Shown here one piece after another: positions 43,863 to 52,279 of a stretch of DNA of 64,000 nucleotides. The notes below the pieces were generated by a model that did no database searches, was not told the DNA's origin, and was given only the letters and a program-made list of their open reading frames with translations. The translations under genes were made by a program, and so were the position numbers. This stretch comes from Luteibacter mycovicinus. GTDB taxonomy: Bacteria > Pseudomonadota > Gammaproteobacteria > Xanthomonadales > Rhodanobacteraceae. Within the stretch, counting starts at the first letter, position 1. Every line of letters begins with the position of its first letter. The stretch is taken from positions 1,302,001 through 1,366,000 of the forward strand of contig NZ_JQNL01000001.1 in assembly GCF_000745235.1 (NCBI RefSeq), written 5' to 3'.

Positions 43863-43933
43863 TGTAGGAGCGCGCCCTGCGCGCGAAAGGCCTGTCGCGA
43901 GAATGCCTTTCGCGCGCAAGGCGCGCTCCTGCC
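43863..43933. repeat. GTAG-type REP palindrome downstream of ettA
   Basis: Arms TGTAGGAGCGCGCCCTG and the complement ending GGCGCGCTCCTGC continue inward as GCGCGAAAGGC / GCCTTTCGCGC, giving a hairpin of about 29 bp with few mismatches and a 13-base loop. Same head and arms as the copy at 20442-20499. It may also stop ettA transcription. Confidence 0.85.
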
Positions 43934-43939
43934 GGAACC

Positions 43940-43975
43940 TGTTACAAAAAATTACTTAAGTAATCTCTTGTAACA
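43940..43975. promoter_or_regulatory. Nested dyad operator candidate upstream of pyrF
   Basis: Two concentric palindromes share one centre: ATTACTTAAGTAAT (43951-43964) inside TGTTACAA (43940-43947) and TTGTAACA (43968-43975), separated by 3 bases on each side. The A/T-rich block stands out from its G+C-rich surroundings and ends 28 bases before the pyrF start. The inner 14-mer recurs at 45395-45408, after the XRE regulator gene. Confidence 0.65.
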
Positions 43976-44003
43976 CCCCCAAATTCAGCGAGCGAAGCCA
44001 TCC

Positions 44004-44819
44004 ATGAACTTCATGACCGCACTGAAGGACGCCTGGCGTCGCAACGATTCATTGCTCTGCGTGGGCCTCGACCCGGAACCGGGTCGTCTGCCGGCCGGGC
44101 TGTCCGGCAACGAAGGCATTTTCGAATTCTGCCGCGCCATCGTCGATGCGACGGCAGGCCTGGTCTGCGCCTATAAGCCGCAGATCGCTCATTTCGCCGC
44201 GCAGCGCGCGGAGGATGCGCTGGAGCGCGTCATCGCGCATATCCATGCGACCCAGCCAGGCATCCCCGTCATTCTCGACGCCAAGCGTGGCGACATCGGA
44301 TCGACGGCGAAACACTATGCCGCCGAGGCTTTCGACCGTTACGACGCCGATGCGGTAACGCTCAATCCATACCTCGGTCACGACTCGATCGCCCCGTTTC
44401 TCGAACGCGCGGACAAAGGCGTGATCCTGCTTTGCCGCACGTCCAATCCGGGCGGGAAAGATTTTCAGGCACTCGATTGCGGCGGACAGCCGCTTTACAT
44501 ACGCGTCGCCGAAACGATCGCCCGCGAATGGAACACAAACGGCAATTGCGCCCTCGTGACCGGTGCGACGTGGCCGGAAGAGCTTGGCAGGGTGCGTTTG
44601 GCGGTGGGTGACATGCCGCTCCTCGTTCCGGGCATCGGAGCACAGGGCGGTGACGTGGAAGCGGTTCTCAGGCAAGGAAAAACCGCCGATGGCACGGGAC
44701 TGATGATTTCTTCCTCGCGCGCCATCCTTTACGCTAGCGGCGGTCCGGACTTTGCGGACGTAGCACATCGCGCCGCTGATGACTTGAGAAAGTTGGTCAA
44801 CTTGCACCGCGAGCACTAA
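44004..44819 (+). CDS. pyrF: Orotidine 5'-phosphate decarboxylase
   Basis: Last step of UMP synthesis. 271 residues, the longer type 2 family. [27 protein letters not shown] starts it; the catalytic charged network is in [17 protein letters not shown], and the phosphate site in [14 protein letters not shown] and [14 protein letters not shown]. It lies between a nested palindrome (43940-43975) and an XRE-type regulator gene on the same strand, hinting at repressor control of pyrimidine synthesis, which is unusual for pyrF. Confidence 0.96.
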   Translation: MNFMTALKDAWRRNDSLLCVGLDPEPGRLPAGLSGNEGIFEFCRAIVDATAGLVCAYKPQIAHFAAQRAEDALERVIAHIHATQPGIPVILDAKRGDIGSTAKHYAAEAFDRYDADAVTLNPYLGHDSIAPFLERADKGVILLCRTSNPGGKDFQALDCGGQPLYIRVAETIAREWNTNGNCALVTGATWPEELGRVRLAVGDMPLLVPGIGAQGGDVEAVLRQGKTADGTGLMISSSRAILYASGGPDFADVAHRAADDLRKLVNLHREH

Positions 44820-44938
44820 GCAAAACAAAAGGCAGTCGCAAATTGCACGACTTGGCAACTGCAAAAGGCTTACGCTCGCGCTGCACGCTATCCAACAATA
44901 CCGGGCTTAAGGCGCCACCGCGTTCTACCGGAGTTGTC

Positions 44939-45322
44939 ATGCCACCTATGAACCGAGGTTTTTCCCAACGCCTGCATGTCGCGCTGGACATGGCTGGCGT
45001 GAAGAAAGGCCGCGGCCGCATCACGCAGCTGGCCGATCTTTTCGATGTCAGCCGTGAGACGGCACGCAAGTGGCTGAGCGATCTTGGCCTTCCCGAACTC
45101 GAGCGCCAGATCGATATGGCGACCCGATTTGGCGTGAACTTTGAATGGCTTGCGACAGGTCGCGGCTCCCCCAATGGCGCCACCGGCGTGCGCGAGAGTC
45201 CGGCTCTCTACCGCGCGGATTCGCGTGAGCAGCTACGCCTTGTCGGTCTTGTAAGCCGGCTTCCGAAGGAGCGTCGCAAGGCGTTGCTGGTGATAGTCGA
45301 GGCGCTCGCGGAAGCGGAATAA
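44939..45322 (+). CDS. XRE/CI-like helix-turn-helix regulator
   Basis: 127 residues from MPPMNRGFSQRLHVALDMAG (ATG 44939 with CGGAG ahead; a longer frame from 44843 lacks support). The N-terminal domain, about residues 8-65, has a clear lambda-repressor-like HTH: GRITQLADLFDVSRETARKWLSDLGLPEL, followed by DMATRFGVNFEWLATGRG, as in small CI-like phage and housekeeping repressors. The C-terminal 40 residues form a helix. No protease domain. Two copies of ATTACTTAAGTAAT bracket pyrF plus this gene, making them its likely operators; a CTTAAG core also occurs at 44906 just upstream. Confidence 0.8.
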   Translation: MPPMNRGFSQRLHVALDMAGVKKGRGRITQLADLFDVSRETARKWLSDLGLPELERQIDMATRFGVNFEWLATGRGSPNGATGVRESPALYRADSREQLRLVGLVSRLPKERRKALLVIVEALAEAE

Positions 45323-45392
45323 GCGCCGCAGCTTCGCCAGCCGTGCCATGTCCTGCCAGGCCCGGAACCGTATCACGCGAGATTCCGGCAAG

Positions 45393-45410
45393 AAATTACT
45401 TAAGTAATTT
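45393..45410. promoter_or_regulatory. Second copy of the palindrome, downstream of the XRE gene
   Basis: AAATTACTTAAGTAATTT is a perfect 18-base dyad containing the same 14-mer as the site before pyrF. It lies between the stops of the convergent XRE and def genes, where an operator would not be expected. Confidence 0.6.
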
Positions 45411-45434
45411 CGCCGTATAGGCGTCTATACGGCG
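45411..45434. terminator. Hairpin between convergent XRE and def genes
   Basis: CGCCGTATAG and CTATACGGCG form a perfect 10-bp stem around GCGT. No T-tract on either strand, so termination is only suggested by its position between two converging genes. Confidence 0.45.
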
Positions 45435-45454
45435 AATCTTAAAGAAGAACGCCT

Positions 45455-45991
45455 TCAGTCGTCGCCGACGTCCATGCCGGGGAAAAGCACCTCGGTGAAG
45501 CCGAATTTCGTAAAGTCGGTGATCCGCGACGGATACAGCCGACCGATGAGATGATCACATTCATGCTGCACCACGCGGGCATGAAAGCCTTCGGCGGTAC
45601 GATCGATCGGCGCACCGCCGGGGTCCACGCCCTGATAGCGAATCAGCGAATAGCGATTCACCGCCCCGCGCAGGCCGGGCACCGAAAGGCAGCCTTCCCA
45701 GCCCTCTTCCATATCCTGGGACAAGGGCGTGATCACCGGATTGAGCAGGATCGTCTGCGGAACCGGCGGCGCGTCCGGATAGCGCTCGCTCGAATCGAAG
45801 CCGAAGATCACCAGCTGCAGGTCCACGCCGATCTGCGGCGCGGCAAGACCAACGCCGCCTGCATCATGCATCGTGTCGAACATGTCCTGGATGAGCGTGT
45901 CCAGTTCCGCCGAGCCGATCATCGTATCGGGCACGGGCGGTGCCACGCGCAGCAGGCGCTCATCGCCCATCTTGAGAATGTCGCGGATCAT
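45455..45991 (-). CDS. def: Peptide deformylase
   Basis: Removes the N-formyl group from nascent proteins. 178 residues from [20 protein letters not shown]. All three family motifs are intact: [10 protein letters not shown] (46-55), EGCLSVPG with metal ligand Cys101, and QHECDHLIG with His143, Glu144 and His147. ATG 45997 (two codons earlier) is an alternative start. No fmt gene follows, so this may be one of two deformylases in the genome (inference). Confidence 0.95.
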   Translation of the reverse strand: MIRDILKMGDERLLRVAPPVPDTMIGSAELDTLIQDMFDTMHDAGGVGLAAPQIGVDLQLVIFGFDSSERYPDAPPVPQTILLNPVITPLSQDMEEGWEGCLSVPGLRGAVNRYSLIRYQGVDPGGAPIDRTAEGFHARVVQHECDHLIGRLYPSRITDFTKFGFTEVLFPGMDVGDD

Positions 45992-46190
45992 GGTCATGCC
46001 CGGGGAGTGGGATTGCCTCAAGCATGGCGGCGGATGGCGCCGGGCTCAAGCCTCCCGTCACCGCACCGCAGCACGCGCCCGGGTACGGAGCCATACGACC
46101 AATGGCTAATGCGTGAACCACCCCTGGGACATTGACCCTCATCCCGGGCAGGACGACCCTTGTCACATCTGCAAGGGGAGCACCCAAACG

Positions 46191-48266
46191 ATGCAAAGCG
46201 CCATTCCCAAACCCAGTCCCGCGGGGAAAATCCTGTGGGCCGCCATCGCCATCGTCGGCGCATGGTGCCTCGGCGTCGTCGCCCTGCGACGCGGCGAGCC
46301 CATCAACGCGATCTGGCTGGTGACGGCTTCCATCGCCGTTTTCCTGATCGGCTACCGTTTTTACAGCCGCCTGATCGCCGACAAGGTGCTTCAGCTCGAC
46401 CCGAGCCGCGCGACACCATCGGTGCTGCGCAATGACGGGCTGGACTATGTCCCCACCGACAAGTGGGTGGTCTTCGGGCACCACTTCGCCGCTATCGCCG
46501 GCGCCGGTCCCCTCGTCGGTCCCGTTCTCGCGGCTCAGATGGGCTATCTGCCGGGCACGCTCTGGATTCTGGTCGGCGTTGTCTTCGCCGGCGCCGTCCA
46601 GGATTTCATGATCCTCGGACTGTCCCTGCGTCGCGATGGCCGCTCCCTCGGCCACATGCTTCGTGCCGAACTGGGTGAAGTGCCCGGCGTCATCGCCATG
46701 GTCGGCGTACTGGTCCTGATGATGATCGTGCTGGCGGTGTTGGCGCTGGTCGTAGTCAAGGCACTGACACACAGCCCCTGGGGAACGTTCACCGTCGCGG
46801 CAACCATCCCCATCGCCCTGCTGATGGGTCTCTATCTGAGGTACGTCCGACCCGGACGCATTCTCGAGGTATCGATCATCGGCCTCGTTCTGCTGCTGGC
46901 GTCCATCTGGTACGGCAAGACGGTGGCCGATACGCCGGCCCTGGCCAACCTGTTCGACTACGACGCCAGGGCCCTGGCCTGGTGGCTGATCGGCTACGGC
47001 TTCTTCGCCTCCGTCCTGCCCGTCTGGCTGCTGCTGGCACCGCGCGACTACCTGTCGACCTTCCTCAAGATCGGCACGATCGCCCTGCTCGCCCTCGCGA
47101 TCTTCCTGGCGGCGCCGACCCTGCAGATGCCGGCGGTCACCAAGTTCATCGACGGCTCCGGGCCCGTCTTCGCCGGCAACCTGTTCCCGTTCCTGTTCAT
47201 CACGATCGCCTGTGGTGCGGTATCGGGCTGGCACTCGATCATCGCGTCGGGTACCACCCCCAAGCTGCTGGCCAATGAGGGCGAGGCCCGTATGGTCGGC
47301 TACGGCGGCATGCTGATGGAGGCCTTCGTCGCCATCATGGCCCTGATCGCCGCGTCGTCGCTGCACCCGGGGGTGTATTTCGCCATGAACTCCCCCGGTG
47401 CCCTGGTCGGCACCACCGCGGAAGCGGCCGCTCAGGCCATCAGCGGCTGGGGCTTTACGGTGACTCCCGCCGAGCTGACGGACACGGCACGCAACATCGG
47501 TGAAAGCACCATCCTCGGCCGCGCTGGCGGCGCGCCAACCCTGGCCGTAGGCATGGCCCAGCTGCTGCACGGGATCATGCCCGGCGAAGGCATGATGGCG
47601 CTCTGGTACCACTACGCGATTCTGTTCGAAGCGCTGTTCATCCTCACCACCGTCGATGCCGGCACGCGTGTCGGCCGCTTCATGATCCAGGAACTGGCCG
47701 GCATGGCCTGGGCGCCGCTCAAGCGGACCGATTCCTGGCTGGGCAATGTCGTCGCCACCGTGATCTGCGTCGGCCTCTGGGGTTACTTCCTCTATCAGGG
47801 CGCCGTGGACCCGCTCGGCGGTATCAATACGCTGTGGCCGCTGTTCGGCATCGCCAACCAGATGCTGGCCGCGATCGCGCTGATGCTCGCAACGGTGGTG
47901 ACGGTGAAGCTGAAGCGCGAGCGCTATGTGCTGGTGCCCGCGGTTCCCGCCGCCTGGCTGGTGATCTGCACGCTCACCGCCGGCTGGCAGAAGCTGTTCG
48001 ACGCGAAGATCAGCTTCACGGCTGCCATGCAGAAGTACGCCGACGCCGCCGCGTCCGGCAAGCTGCTCGCACCCGCCAAGACCGCTGATGAAATGCAGCG
48101 CATCATCACCAATAACCGCGTGGACATGATCCTCACCGCGCTGTTCATGCTGCTGGTGCTGACCATGCTGTTCTTCTCGCTGCGTGCGATCGTCCGCGCG
48201 TGGAAGGCCAACCGCCCGACCGCGCAGGAAGAACCCTACGTCGCGCTGTCGAGCGTGGCGAACTGA
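46191..48266 (+). CDS. CstA/BtsT-family carbon-starvation carrier (pyruvate or peptide uptake)
   Basis: 691-residue inner-membrane protein with about 16-18 helices. CstA-family blocks: VPTDKWVVFGHHFAAIAGAGPLVGPVLAAQMG, FAGAVQDFMILGLSLRRDG, CGAVSGWHSIIASGTTPK and TTVDAGTRVGRFMIQE. E. coli CstA and BtsT are proton-coupled pyruvate carriers; which role applies here cannot be told. The ATG at 46191 has AAGGGGAG 10 bases ahead. Followed 10 bases later by a ybdD-type gene, the usual partner. Confidence 0.93.
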   Translation: MQSAIPKPSPAGKILWAAIAIVGAWCLGVVALRRGEPINAIWLVTASIAVFLIGYRFYSRLIADKVLQLDPSRATPSVLRNDGLDYVPTDKWVVFGHHFAAIAGAGPLVGPVLAAQMGYLPGTLWILVGVVFAGAVQDFMILGLSLRRDGRSLGHMLRAELGEVPGVIAMVGVLVLMMIVLAVLALVVVKALTHSPWGTFTVAATIPIALLMGLYLRYVRPGRILEVSIIGLVLLLASIWYGKTVADTPALANLFDYDARALAWWLIGYGFFASVLPVWLLLAPRDYLSTFLKIGTIALLALAIFLAAPTLQMPAVTKFIDGSGPVFAGNLFPFLFITIACGAVSGWHSIIASGTTPKLLANEGEARMVGYGGMLMEAFVAIMALIAASSLHPGVYFAMNSPGALVGTTAEAAAQAISGWGFTVTPAELTDTARNIGESTILGRAGGAPTLAVGMAQLLHGIMPGEGMMALWYHYAILFEALFILTTVDAGTRVGRFMIQELAGMAWAPLKRTDSWLGNVVATVICVGLWGYFLYQGAVDPLGGINTLWPLFGIANQMLAAIALMLATVVTVKLKRERYVLVPAVPAAWLVICTLTAGWQKLFDAKISFTAAMQKYADAAASGKLLAPAKTADEMQRIITNNRVDMILTALFMLLVLTMLFFSLRAIVRAWKANRPTAQEEPYVALSSVAN

Positions 48267-48276
48267 GGAGGCCGCC

Positions 48277-48483
48277 ATGGACACGAACACACCGAACGCG
48301 CCGCGCTCGCTATGGAAGTGGGCGGTCCAGACCGCCCGCCTCTGCTGCGGCGTGCCGGATTACGACGTGTATGTGAAACACCTGCGCGAGCATCACCCCG
48401 AACACGATATTCCTACTTACTCGCAGTTTTTCCGTGAGAGGCAGGAAGCGCGGTATCGGGGGACGGGTGGGCGTTGTTGCTGA
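48277..48483 (+). CDS. YbdD/YjiX family small protein
   Basis: 68 residues with the family pattern LCCGVPDYDVYVKHLREHHPE followed by YSQFFRERQEARY and a C-terminal CC. GAGGAG lies 6 bases before the ATG. In E. coli such proteins follow cstA and btsT and are thought to be part of the transporter. The distance of 10 bases from the carrier gene supports one transcript. Confidence 0.9.
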   Translation: MDTNTPNAPRSLWKWAVQTARLCCGVPDYDVYVKHLREHHPEHDIPTYSQFFRERQEARYRGTGGRCC

Positions 48484-48530
48484 TATCGCCCGTCGGCGTT
48501 TGAGCGAGGGCCGCGACGGAAGTCGCGGCC

Positions 48531-49238
48531 CTATTTTTTCCGCCCCTTACGCATGTTCGCCCGCGAATCGGCGATCAGGGCACGCACGGCCACGGCGGCC
48601 TCATTCGGACGACGTCGACGAATGGCTTCGTACACCGCCCGATGCTGCGGCAGCGAGTACTTGAAATGCTTCGCCGTGCGCGCGGACATCACGAAGAACG
48701 TCGCCAGCGCCGTCTCGATCACCGAAAACAAGGCGCTCAGCAGTTCGTTATTCGTCGCGGCCAGCACCGCCTCATGGAAGCGCAGGTCCGCCGCGGCCCA
48801 GGCATCGAGGTCGGCGGCATCCTCCATACCCTTCAGTGCCGCGGCGATGACGGCAAGCTGCTCCGGCTCGCGTCGCCGCGCCGCGGCCATGACGGCGGCG
48901 GGCTCGATGATCTCGCGCATCTCGACCAGCTTCTCGACAAAGTCTTCCGTCGGCATGGACGCGCAGCGCCAGCCCAGCACGTCGGCATCGAGGTGCTTCC
49001 AGAACTTCGGCTCGCGCACGCGCATACCGGTCTTCTGGCGTGTCTCGATCAGGCCTTTCGAGGCCAGGACCTTCAGCGCCTCGCGCAGCACGGTCCGGCT
49101 GACCGACATCTGCTCGGCGAGCACGGCTTCCCCGGGCAAGGCATCGCCCGGCGCGAAGACGCCGCTGACGATGGATTCGCCGATGTCCTCGGTCACTCTC
49201 GCATGCAGATTCTTCGCCCCGCCCGCCTTCCCAGCCAT
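48531..49238 (-). CDS. FadR-subfamily GntR transcriptional regulator
   Basis: 235 residues from MAGKAGGAKNLHARVTEDIG (an ATG 11 codons earlier is possible). N-terminal winged helix: AEQMSVSRTVLREALKVLASKGLIETRQKTGMRV; C-terminal FCD effector domain with the metal-type ligands in DLRFHEAVLAATNNELL and the final HRAVYEAIRRR. Regulators of this type usually answer to sugar acids or other organic acids. Divergent from galM; the TTGTCGGACAA dyad between them is a typical site for this family, so galM and self-regulation is the simplest model. Confidence 0.88.
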   Translation of the reverse strand: MAGKAGGAKNLHARVTEDIGESIVSGVFAPGDALPGEAVLAEQMSVSRTVLREALKVLASKGLIETRQKTGMRVREPKFWKHLDADVLGWRCASMPTEDFVEKLVEMREIIEPAAVMAAARRREPEQLAVIAAALKGMEDAADLDAWAAADLRFHEAVLAATNNELLSALFSVIETALATFFVMSARTAKHFKYSLPQHRAVYEAIRRRRPNEAAVAVRALIADSRANMRKGRKK

Positions 49239-49318
49239 CACACCATGCCTTTTCCGCAACGACCCGCCCATCCTAGCGACGTAACGGCGTTACGCGATGA
49301 TGCAGCGCAACTTGTCAC

Positions 49319-49329
49319 TTGTCGGACAA
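49319..49329. promoter_or_regulatory. Candidate FadR/GntR operator in the galM promoter
   Basis: TTGTC-G-GACAA, an 11-base dyad, directly precedes a TATGAT hexamer (49331-49336) that could be a -10 box for galM. It lies in the intergenic gap between the divergent regulator and galM. Confidence 0.55.
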
Positions 49330-49375
49330 ATATGATCTGGTCGCAGGACTACCCACCCAAAGGAGTCGAGTTGTG

Positions 49376-50506
49376 ATGAAACCGGTAAGCGCACTGGTCT
49401 CGGCGATCCTCCTGGCAACTTCCGCCGCGGCAACCGCCGGCGAAGCTTCCAGGGCCTCTTTCGGCACGACGCCGGATGGCAAGGACGTCACCGTGGTCAC
49501 CCTCACCAACGGCAAGGGGATGACCGCGAAAGTCTTGTCGCTCGGGGCCGCGCTCTACGCACTCGATGTGCCGGATCGCAACGGTAAACCGGGTGACATC
49601 GTCCTCGGCTACCCCGACCTGAAGGGCACTTTCGACAATCCGCAGTACTTCGGCAACACCGTTGGCCGGTATGCCAACCGTATCGCCAGGGGCAAGTTCA
49701 CGCTCGATGGAAAGCAGTACTCGGTACCGGTGAACAATGGCCCGAACTCCCTCCACGGCGGCAAGGTCGGCTTCGACAAGGTCATCTGGACCGTCGACAA
49801 GGTCGAATCCGGCGCCACGCCCAGCGTCACGCTGACCTACGTCAGTCCCGATGGCGACCAGGGTTACCCCGGCAAGCTCACCGCCACGGCGAAGTATTCG
49901 CTGAATGACAAGAACGAGCTGACCATCGAATACACCGCGACGACGGACGCGCCGACCATCGTCAACATCACCAACCACACCTACTGGAACCTCAGCGGTG
50001 AAGGCAGCGGCAGCGTCATGGACCAGGTACTGATGATCGCGGGCGATGCGTATCTGCCCACCGACGCGACGGCGATTCCGCTGGGCGAAGTGCGCAACGT
50101 GGCGGGAACCGATTTCGATTTCCGCAAGGCCAAGCCGATCGGCAAGGACATCCGCGACTCGAAAGAACAGCAGCTGGTCTTCGGCCGGGGCTACGACCAC
50201 AACTGGGTGATCTCACGGAAGGAAGCCGCGCAGCCGCGCGAGGTGGCGCGGGTGACGGATCCGAAGAGCGGACGCGTGCTGTCGCTGTGGTCGGCACAGC
50301 CGGGCCTGCAGTTCTATTCGGGTAATTTTCTCGACGCGACGTCGTCGGGCAAATCGGGCGGTATCTATCGTCAGGGCGATGCCTTCGCGCTCGAGCCGCA
50401 GATCTTCCCCGATACCCCGAACCATCCGGACTTCGGCTCCGCGCGCCTGGAGCCGGGCAAAACCTACAAGAACACGATGACCTACAAGTTCACGACCACG
50501 AAGTAA
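49376..50506 (+). CDS. galM: Exported aldose 1-epimerase (galactose mutarotase)
   Basis: Interconverts alpha and beta anomers of aldohexoses. 376 residues, including a signal peptide (VSALVSAILLATSAAATAG), so this mutarotase works in the periplasm. Family motifs: GNTVGRYANRIARGKF, NNGPNSLHGGKVGFDKVIW (catalytic His), VNITNHTYWNLSGEG (His), and FALEPQIFPDTPNHPDFGS with the catalytic Glu. AAGGAG precedes the ATG by 10 bases; an adjacent GTG (49373) is equally possible. Ends 3 bases from the convergent exporter gene. Confidence 0.93.
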   Translation: MKPVSALVSAILLATSAAATAGEASRASFGTTPDGKDVTVVTLTNGKGMTAKVLSLGAALYALDVPDRNGKPGDIVLGYPDLKGTFDNPQYFGNTVGRYANRIARGKFTLDGKQYSVPVNNGPNSLHGGKVGFDKVIWTVDKVESGATPSVTLTYVSPDGDQGYPGKLTATAKYSLNDKNELTIEYTATTDAPTIVNITNHTYWNLSGEGSGSVMDQVLMIAGDAYLPTDATAIPLGEVRNVAGTDFDFRKAKPIGKDIRDSKEQQLVFGRGYDHNWVISRKEAAQPREVARVTDPKSGRVLSLWSAQPGLQFYSGNFLDATSSGKSGGIYRQGDAFALEPQIFPDTPNHPDFGSARLEPGKTYKNTMTYKFTTTK

Positions 50507-50509
50507 CCG

Positions 50510-51412
50510 CTATCCGATGTCGTGATGCAACGCTTCCGCCGGCCGACGCCGGCGGAAGCGGGGCGCCAGCTCCACCAGATACATCGCGGCAAGCACCATC
50601 GTTCCGCCAACGACCATGCGCGTCGTAAGCGCGTCGACGCCAAGCAGGACGGCGAATCCCGCCGCGAACACCGGCTCGGTCGTCATCACGATCGCGGCGC
50701 GGGTCGCCGGCATGTGCGCCTGTGCCCAGGTCTGCACCAGCATCGCAAAGGCGCCCGCGACCAGCGCCATGTACAGCACGGCGATCCAGGCCTTGCCGTC
50801 CGGCGGCAACGACGGGCCATGATGGGGCAGCGTCGCAAGCAGACACACGGCGGCGATACCGACCATCTGGACGGCCGACATGCCGAAGGCATCGCCCGGT
50901 TTCGACCAATGGCCCAGTCCAACGATGTGCAGCGCGTACAAGGCCGCGGACGCGAGGGTCAGCAGCACACCGATATCGATCTGGAAGCCGTTCAGGGCCA
51001 GAACTCCGAGGCCCGCGGTCGCCAGCACGACGGCCAGCCATGTACTCAGCGGCATACGCTGGCGGAACAGCACGAGCGCCAGAATCGGCGTAAGCACGAC
51101 ATACATGCCGGTAACGAAGCCACTGACACTGGGCGAGGTCAGCGCGAGGCCTTCCGTCTGCAGCCACTGCGCGAACCCATAGAGCACGCCGAGTGCGAGG
51201 CCACGCCTGCGCTCCGCACGACCAAGACGCCAGACCGGCCGCGCGAAGAGCACGAGCATCACGATGGCGGCGAGAAGGAAGCGCACGGCAAGAAAATCGA
51301 CCACCGCCATACGACCGACGACGTCCTTGATGAGGACGAAGGTGGATCCCCAGATCGCCGTGACCGATAGCAGCCCGATAGTGGCGAGACCACCGCCTTT
51401 CCGCGCGCTCAT
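50510..51412 (-). CDS. EamA/DMT-family transporter
   Basis: 300 residues with ten hydrophobic helices in two EamA repeats; the first starts TAIWGSTFVLIKDVVGRM, characteristic of drug/metabolite exporters such as RhaT/YedA relatives. Second repeat around GVLTLASAALYALHIVGLGHW and TEPVFAAGFAVLLGVD. Substrate unknown. Its ATG overlaps the glycosyltransferase stop (51409-51412). Confidence 0.85.
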   Translation of the reverse strand: MSARKGGGLATIGLLSVTAIWGSTFVLIKDVVGRMAVVDFLAVRFLLAAIVMLVLFARPVWRLGRAERRRGLALGVLYGFAQWLQTEGLALTSPSVSGFVTGMYVVLTPILALVLFRQRMPLSTWLAVVLATAGLGVLALNGFQIDIGVLLTLASAALYALHIVGLGHWSKPGDAFGMSAVQMVGIAAVCLLATLPHHGPSLPPDGKAWIAVLYMALVAGAFAMLVQTWAQAHMPATRAAIVMTTEPVFAAGFAVLLGVDALTTRMVVGGTMVLAAMYLVELAPRFRRRRPAEALHHDIG

Positions 51413-52263
51413 CGCGGCTTGCGCATCAGCTGGCCGGGGATCTTCAGCAGGAAATGGCTCCAGATGCCGAGCCAGACCGCCCAGCGCACGAACGGGTTAC
51501 GCGCGGAGGGATCGTGCCGGCGAAACCAGAGGTACATGCTGCGATGCTTGTGGCGGCTGACGAAAACGGGACGATGACGGCTGGATCCGCCCTTCCCGTG
51601 CAGGACACGCACGTCGCCGGAGAGGACGACCCGGTATCCGGCGTCGCGCGCACGGCGACAGAGATCCATATCCTCGCAGTGGAGGAAGTAGGTTTCGTCG
51701 AAGCCCGCCAGGCGGTCGAACACCTGACGCGGAATGAGCATGATGGCGCCGGAGACGATCTCGACCTCTTCCGCGCCACTGGGAATGGGCCCCTGAATAT
51801 CGATACCCGCGTCACCGGCCAGTCCCAGCTTGGTACGCAGCGCGCGAGCCAGCAACGGATCACGGCGGCGCGATGCCGGGTCGGGATGACCCTCGTTGTC
51901 GCATACGACCGCTCCGACGATGCCGGTGTGGACATCGATGTGTGCGGACATCCGCGCGATGGTGTCCGACTCGACGAGGCAGTCGGGATTGAGGATGAGC
52001 AGACGTTCCCCGCGCGCCTGCGCCGCACCGCGGTTGACGGCGGGGCCGAAGCCGAGATTGGCACGGTTGTAAACGACCCGAACCCGGTCGTCGCCCGCAT
52101 AGGCGCGGTCCAGCGACTCGGGTACGCCATCGGCCGAGCCGTTATCGACGACGATGACTTCGACGGGCACGTCACTGGCGAGCGCGTGATCCACGCACTC
52201 GCGCGTGAACGGGCCGCTGTCCGCAAGGACGACGACAACGCTCGTAAGGCCGGGTGTATTCAC
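51409..52263 (-). CDS. Family 2 glycosyltransferase
   Basis: 284 residues, rhamnosyltransferase-like GT-A fold: EVIVVDNGSADGVPES, the NLGFGPAVNRGAAQA block, LILNPDCLVE (D-x-D position) and the catalytic FLHCEDMDLCRRARDAGYR. Start: GTG at 52261-52263 with GGAG 7 bases ahead and 16 bases after the purL stop; an ATG at 52302 would lie inside purL. Likely transcribed behind purL although no pathway link is seen. Acceptor unknown, probably cell-surface glycan. Confidence 0.85.
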   Translation of the reverse strand: MNTPGLTSVVVVLADSGPFTRECVDHALASDVPVEVIVVDNGSADGVPESLDRAYAGDDRVRVVYNRANLGFGPAVNRGAAQARGERLLILNPDCLVESDTIARMSAHIDVHTGIVGAVVCDNEGHPDPASRRRDPLLARALRTKLGLAGDAGIDIQGPIPSGAEEVEIVSGAIMLIPRQVFDRLAGFDETYFLHCEDMDLCRRARDAGYRVVLSGDVRVLHGKGGSSRHRPVFVSRHKHRSMYLWFRRHDPSARNPFVRWAVWLGIWSHFLLKIPGQLMRKPR

Positions 52264-52279
52264 CGTCGTCTCCGGAGAA

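Noticed and set aside
45960-48290. 776-codon minus-strand open frame
   Set aside because: Antisense to the CstA/BtsT gene; His/Gln/Asp/Gly-rich shadow without motifs.
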